Of a DNA stretch of 64,000 nucleotides, positions 60,301-64,000 are shown in pieces. The notes under the pieces are model-generated. The model did not search any database and was not told where the DNA came from. It saw nothing but the letters and a program-made list of their open reading frames with translations. The stretch's first letter is position 1; each line of letters begins with the position of its first letter. A program made the position numbers and the translations under genes. Location of the stretch: assembly GCF_024643205.1 (NCBI RefSeq), contig NZ_JAMKQJ010000002.1, positions 310,001 to 374,000 of the forward strand, in the 5' to 3' direction. The stretch comes from Parapedobacter tibetensis. GTDB taxonomy: Bacteria; Bacteroidota; Bacteroidia; Sphingobacteriales; Sphingobacteriaceae.

Positions 60301-62517
60301 ATGACTAAGTTTGTCTTTAAGGATTATGCGACTGCGCTCCGGGCAGAGCATATCAAGAAAAAAGGAACGGGTATTTATGCGCTCAGTGCTGTTGTTGGTG
60401 CATTGTTTCCATTCATCATGTTGGTTGTTGCACTTTTCCGCAATGCAGAACAGACGCAGCCGTTTGACTATTCCTATTATTTGTTTTTTATCCAGGAATC
60501 GGCCATTCCGCTGACCAATTTTTTTCTGCCGTTGTTGATCATTGTGATGGCGAGCCGGATTGCCCAACTGGACCACCGGAACGGGGGGTGGCAACTGATG
60601 GAGACCCAACCTGTACATAAGTTTGCTATTTACTTCTCGAAGTTTACCGTAGTGCTGATCAGCGTTGCTGTTGCTTTGCTTTCGCTTATCTTATCCGGGT
60701 TGTTGATTGGTTGGGTGCTTACCCTTTTTACGACAATCCCGGAAACGGCTCAATTTTATATTCCATATTGGAAACTGATTCAGCTAGCGGTACGGATTTT
60801 TTGCTGCTGTGTTTACATCGCGGCGCTCCAGTATGTGATTGCGGTATTGGTGCCAAGTTTCATCTGGTCCATCATCATCGGATTTGCCGGATTGCTGGCC
60901 GGGGTTTTCGTCAAACCTTTCGGGTATGATTTTGATTGGTATCCCTATCACATCCTTCCACGTATTACCACCTTCAGGGATGGGAGCGATTTTGGGTACT
61001 GGTTTACCTATACCGATGTGGTGAGTGTGGTGATTACGGTGGCCTTCCTGTACATTGGTTTCCAGTGGTATCGGCACCGTACATGGAAACTGGCTTTCCT
61101 GCAGAAGGGGACACGGCTCTGGTCATTGGTCGCAGTCTTAGCGATAACCGGTGGCGCAGTTGGTTATCTGTTGGCCCCGAAAGTGATGAAACCCTATCAT
61201 ACCTCGGTCATAGCCGGAAAGGTCGATACCGAATTTCCACTTCAGCAGATTTACATAGTGAACCATACTATACAAGATACCCTGGCAGTCATTCCGGTTC
61301 ATAACAATACGTTTCATTATGTGTTTGATAAACAATTGGTGACGGATTACTATGCTGTCGAATTTGACCATTTTTTTCGAACAAATCTATATTTCGGTTC
61401 CCTTGATAGTATATTCATCGCCGCGAAAGCAAACGAGAACGCAACTGAGTTTAAGATTACGGGAACGCGACTCGCTGAAAACCGGGCTCCGGGTTTGCAA
61501 CAATCGTGGTCTATGGTTAGTTATTATTTACAGAATAACCTGCATTTGGATAATCCGCAGTTTTTCGGCAAAGAAATATATAAAGACTGGCAGAAGAAAG
61601 TCAAGGAGCGAAAGGTATTCAAAACCGTGGACGGTTACACATCAAGGGCAGATTTTGATGGGCGGATAACGAAGATGCTTGCTGTCCGATACCTCAATTA
61701 TTGGAATGAGTATGAAAAGAAAAGAGTGGCCGTCTATCCGGATGAAACAACTGCCGTCTCCCCGGAAATCCAGCAGATAAAAGACCAAGTTTCGCTATCA
61801 GATGAAAGCCTGTTGGCCCATGAACCTTATCTGGATTACGTCATTTACGCCATTTCGGCATCTAACAAGTCGGATATCGCTGAAGATACCAAGGCCCTGA
61901 TGGGCATCACCCAACTTCCTGATGGGCTGTTCAAAGACAAATTGCTTTTTTGGCAAATCAACAAGAGCCTCAATGATGCGGCAGACAGTAGGGAGCGGGC
62001 AGCCATTGTTGAACAGTATGCCATGGTATTTTCGGATCATAAATATAAAGATAAGGCAATCCACATTTACGAGCTTCTGCAAAGTTTGGGTAGGGGTGAA
62101 CCCGCTCCCGGACTTAATGCGGTAGATTTGCAGGGGAATACGGTTAGTTTGGCCGACCTGAAAGGCAAATATGTAGCCGTGGATGTATGGGCTACGTGGT
62201 GCGGGCCTTGTAAATATCAATCGCCATATTTTGAAAAACTAGCTATCAAATATCACGACCAACCTATTTCTTTTCTTGCCATTAGTATCGATAACGATAA
62301 AAGTAAATGGGTTGTTGAGGCCAAGAATAAATCCAAGTCTGTGATGCAATGGCATATGTCTGACATGGAATCCTTTGGCCGCGATTTTAATATATCGAGT
62401 ATACCTCATTTTATATTTCTTGATCCGGAAGGCAAATTTGTTCATTCAAAGATGTCCTTTCCCTCGGAAAATGCTTTTGAGATTATCTTGCGTAAGGAGT
62501 TGGGGTTGCCGGATTAA
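60301..62517 (+). CDS. ABC-2 permease fused to DUF4369-like and thioredoxin domains
   Basis: 738 aa, about three times the usual permease length. Residues about 22-295 hold an ABC-2/SpaE-like permease with six or seven membrane segments (ALSAVVGALFPFIMLVVALF, FFLPLLIIVMASRIAQ followed by LDHRNGGWQLMETQPVHKF, a pattern of lantibiotic-immunity permeases). The last segment (LVAVLAITGGAVGYLLAP) leads into a periplasmic part: residues 300-390 with DUF4369-like strands, a helical linker (400-595), and a TlpA-type thioredoxin (about 600-735) with WATWCGPCK (Cys634, Cys637) and cis-Pro loop SSIPHFIFLDPEGK. All parts share one frame with no stop or shift, so the fusion is real in this sequence. Likely couples export or immunity with periplasmic thiol chemistry (inference). 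Confidence 0.9.
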   Translation: MTKFVFKDYATALRAEHIKKKGTGIYALSAVVGALFPFIMLVVALFRNAEQTQPFDYSYYLFFIQESAIPLTNFFLPLLIIVMASRIAQLDHRNGGWQLMETQPVHKFAIYFSKFTVVLISVAVALLSLILSGLLIGWVLTLFTTIPETAQFYIPYWKLIQLAVRIFCCCVYIAALQYVIAVLVPSFIWSIIIGFAGLLAGVFVKPFGYDFDWYPYHILPRITTFRDGSDFGYWFTYTDVVSVVITVAFLYIGFQWYRHRTWKLAFLQKGTRLWSLVAVLAITGGAVGYLLAPKVMKPYHTSVIAGKVDTEFPLQQIYIVNHTIQDTLAVIPVHNNTFHYVFDKQLVTDYYAVEFDHFFRTNLYFGSLDSIFIAAKANENATEFKITGTRLAENRAPGLQQSWSMVSYYLQNNLHLDNPQFFGKEIYKDWQKKVKERKVFKTVDGYTSRADFDGRITKMLAVRYLNYWNEYEKKRVAVYPDETTAVSPEIQQIKDQVSLSDESLLAHEPYLDYVIYAISASNKSDIAEDTKALMGITQLPDGLFKDKLLFWQINKSLNDAADSRERAAIVEQYAMVFSDHKYKDKAIHIYELLQSLGRGEPAPGLNAVDLQGNTVSLADLKGKYVAVDVWATWCGPCKYQSPYFEKLAIKYHDQPISFLAISIDNDKSKWVVEAKNKSKSVMQWHMSDMESFGRDFNISSIPHFIFLDPEGKFVHSKMSFPSENAFEIILRKELGLPD

Positions 62518-62827
62518 CAAGGCTTTCAAATCTGATGAATAATTTAAAAACCATGCGTCCGTTTGGGTGTCAAGATCAGGAAGCAAAATGGTCGACGATC
62601 TTCGACGCAGTGGTTTTTAATAGGAAAATGGAACCTGCACGTCGGATAAATCAAAATTAATAGCGTGTGCGGGTTAGCCAATTTTTTTTTACCTTGCAAT
62701 TGCAAATAGCCAATTTAGTGACCAAAAAAAGTAAAGAAAATGGTCGACACTATCCGCTATAGAATTGGCGACATTCGCTTTCGGGCTTTGTTCGCGAAAA
62801 TTTATTTATGTAAAGTACATTTTTCAA
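62518..62827 (+). other. 310-base gap with repeat and palindrome
   Basis: Contains a perfect 12-base palindrome TTGCAATTGCAA (62694-62705) overlapping a TACCTTGC -7-like box, and the 12-mer AAAATGGTCGAC repeated at 62585-62596 and 62737-62748. A 41-codon frame (62535-62660) has no homology that I recognise and is not called. No clear terminator follows the fusion gene. Confidence 0.35.
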
Positions 62828-63307
62828 ATGATGACAACAAGTAAAATTCATACAACAACCTATTGGAATAAAGGTGTGTTGCTCGCATTGATGCTATTTG
62901 CATTGCCTTCCATGCAATCATTTAGTCAGGGAAACCGTGCGGATTTGTTTGTGGGAGTGTGGGAACTGGTGGGTATGGCGAATGCGAACACCAATGGTGA
63001 GGTGCTGAAGGTTCCTGCCGGTAACTACAAGATTTTCGGCGCGGATGGGAGCTATTTATTTATGCAGTGGACTCCCCAAGGCTCGCGTTATGTACAGGAG
63101 GGAACCTTCAATGTGCTTACTGACAGTACATACGCAGAGCATATTAAACATGCGCTGAACAAAAATCTTGAAGGCAACCAATATGAAATCACTTACCGTT
63201 CTGCAGAAGACAGTACGATAACGATTGAGGGCAAGATAGATGGTTTCAGTTATCGGGAGTTGTGGCGGAAGGTAATGGCAGAAGTATTGCCCCCTGTTTC
63301 CCGTTAA
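62828..63307 (+). CDS. DUF4488-like secreted protein
   Basis: 159 aa from ATG 62828 (ATG 62831 and an upstream TTG at 62765 are alternatives). A signal region (GVLLALMLFALPSMQSFSQ) is followed by a lipocalin-like small beta-barrel: LFVGVWELVGMAN, YKIFGADGSYLFMQWTP, YVQEGTFNVLTDSTYAEHI, DSTITIEGKIDGFSYRELWRKV. The GxW start and this strand series fit DUF4488. Function unknown; periplasmic small-ligand binding is possible. Confidence 0.78.
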   Translation: MMTTSKIHTTTYWNKGVLLALMLFALPSMQSFSQGNRADLFVGVWELVGMANANTNGEVLKVPAGNYKIFGADGSYLFMQWTPQGSRYVQEGTFNVLTDSTYAEHIKHALNKNLEGNQYEITYRSAEDSTITIEGKIDGFSYRELWRKVMAEVLPPVSR

Positions 63308-63364
63308 TTGCGTTGTCCTATAATAATTCAAATTCAGTGGCGTTGTTTGTTTAAGGTAAATAAA

Positions 63365-63396
63365 TTTGCTTGCTTTAACTTGGTGCCCTAACTTTG
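63365..63396 (+). promoter_or_regulatory. Promoter for the beta-lactamase-family gene
   Basis: TTTG (63365-63368) and TAACTTTG (63389-63396), spaced 20 bases, match the Bacteroidota consensus well. The predicted start is near 63403, leaving a leader of about 18 bases before the GTG at 63421. Confidence 0.65.
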
Positions 63397-63420
63397 GCGG
63401 CTCAATCATTCAACACCATT

Positions 63421-64000
63421 GTGCGATATTCATTAAGACCGACTTCCATTTTAGTTATTACCGCCCTAATCATTGCATCATGCACCTCTTCCGAAAAGAA
63501 AAGACTGAGAACCGCACGTAAACAGCAGGAGAAAGACAGCCTGATGCTGGTATATGATGCCACGAAAGCGGACCAGCGCCTCGAAGCGTTTATGCAACGG
63601 CTGCATAGTCGCTCTGGCTTCAATGGCAATGTGCTCATCGCTAAAAAAGGCAAAATTCTTTATCAAAATACTTTTGGCTGGGCCGATTACCTGATGAAAG
63701 ACAGTCTCAAGATTACCTCGCAATTTGAATTGGCCTCGGTATCCAAGCCACTCACAGCCACTGGGCTGCTCAAACTTTGGGAAGAAGGCAAAATTAAGCT
63801 GGAGCAGACCGTGGATGAGTTTTTTCCGGATTTCCCGTATTCCGGCATCACGATCAAGCAACTGCTTTCCCACCGCTCGGGTCTTACCAACTACCTCTAC
63901 TTTACAGATAAACTATGGCCGGATAAGCGCAAAGGAATGTCTAATATGGACGTGATGGAACTGTTGGCCATGCACAAACCAGAGAAATACGCCAATCCCA
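63421..64000 (+). CDS. Serine beta-lactamase-family lipoprotein, cut by window end
   Basis: At least 193 codons, running off the window. Starts at GTG 63421 (only start downstream of the promoter that leaves a signal peptide): RYSLRPTSILVITALIIASC with a lipobox at about Cys21. Then FNGNVLIAKKGKILYQNTFG, FELASVSKPLTATGLLKLWE with the catalytic SVSK (SxxK), and IKQLLSHRSGLTNYLY, the YxN-equivalent region. Class C beta-lactamase/penicillin-binding fold; such lipoproteins are peptidases or esterases at least as often as true beta-lactamases. Confidence 0.88.
   Translation, partial: MRYSLRPTSILVITALIIASCTSSEKKRLRTARKQQEKDSLMLVYDATKADQRLEAFMQRLHSRSGFNGNVLIAKKGKILYQNTFGWADYLMKDSLKITSQFELASVSKPLTATGLLKLWEEGKIKLEQTVDEFFPDFPYSGITIKQLLSHRSGLTNYLYFTDKLWPDKRKGMSNMDVMELLAMHKPEKYANP

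Noticed and set aside
62535..62660. 41-codon small protein
   Set aside because: No homology, no ribosome-binding or promoter signal of its own.

Overview
The window is a stretch of chromosome from a member of the Bacteroidota, most probably the Sphingobacteriaceae. The evidence is four SusC/SusD pairs, an ECF sigma/FecR/STN-type SusC trans-envelope signalling locus, PorV and a type IX secretion C-terminal domain, LytTR/His_kinase regulators, TAnnTTTG promoter boxes, mostly absent Shine-Dalgarno sequences and many SPII lipoproteins. I cannot name the species. No rRNA, tRNA or CRISPR array was seen.

Layout. 1-579: a peptide deformylase cut by the window edge. 599-10153 (minus): a polysaccharide/glycoprotein utilisation-type locus in the order SusC, SusD, fasciclin lipoprotein, DUF5007-like lipoprotein, M60 metallopeptidase, then a GH109-type oxidoreductase-fold glycosidase. 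The same 18-bp LacI-family operator lies before susC (as a tandem pair) and before the GH109 gene. 10530-11173: a decayed AAA ATPase gene. 11297-13225: a NagB/PIG-L fusion for amino-sugar catabolism. M60 peptidases and GH109 enzymes act on O-glycosylated, GalNAc-bearing proteins in characterised cases, so this region reads as a mucin-like glycoprotein utilisation locus feeding amino sugars to NagB (inference).

13234-18120: a LytTR response regulator, a histidine kinase with a periplasmic solute-binding domain, a flavin monooxygenase, and a short orphan histidine kinase. 18131-23044 (minus): a surface/secretion operon of a T9SS-CTD protein, a PorV-like channel and a large collagen-repeat protein. 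23200-23400: an intergenic repeat. 23748-28774: a second SusC/SusD pair with a clear terminator. 28932-29824: an Xre/RES toxin-antitoxin pair. 29873-36464 (minus): a four-gene operon resembling planctomycete-type cytochrome clusters (PSCyt1/PSCyt2/PSD1, DUF1501, TIM-barrel isomerase, membrane c-type cytochrome with leucine-rich repeats). 36492-37260: a MITE-like element and an antitoxin/PIN toxin pair whose toxin has lost its middle. 38017-43752: a secreted protein with a third SusC/SusD pair.

43900-54457: ECF sigma factor, FecR, STN-SusC, SusD, DUF4843 lipoprotein, PKD-like lipoprotein and a TlpA-type thioredoxin. The FecR gene carries in-frame inverted-repeat insertions. A bidirectional hairpin closes this locus, and a copy of it lies just before the sigma gene. 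54549-56473: a phage-holin-family membrane protein, a DACNV (diadenylate-cyclase-like) sensor protein and an orphan antitoxin-like protein. 56581-62517: a YtrA-type GntR regulated ABC transporter operon with a near-palindromic operator, ending in an unusual ABC-2 permease fused to a DUF4369-like and thioredoxin domain. 62828-64000: a DUF4488-like protein and a truncated serine beta-lactamase-family lipoprotein. The most novel items are the permease-thioredoxin fusion operon, the palindromic insertions in fecR, the collagen/PorV operon and the shared LacI operators.
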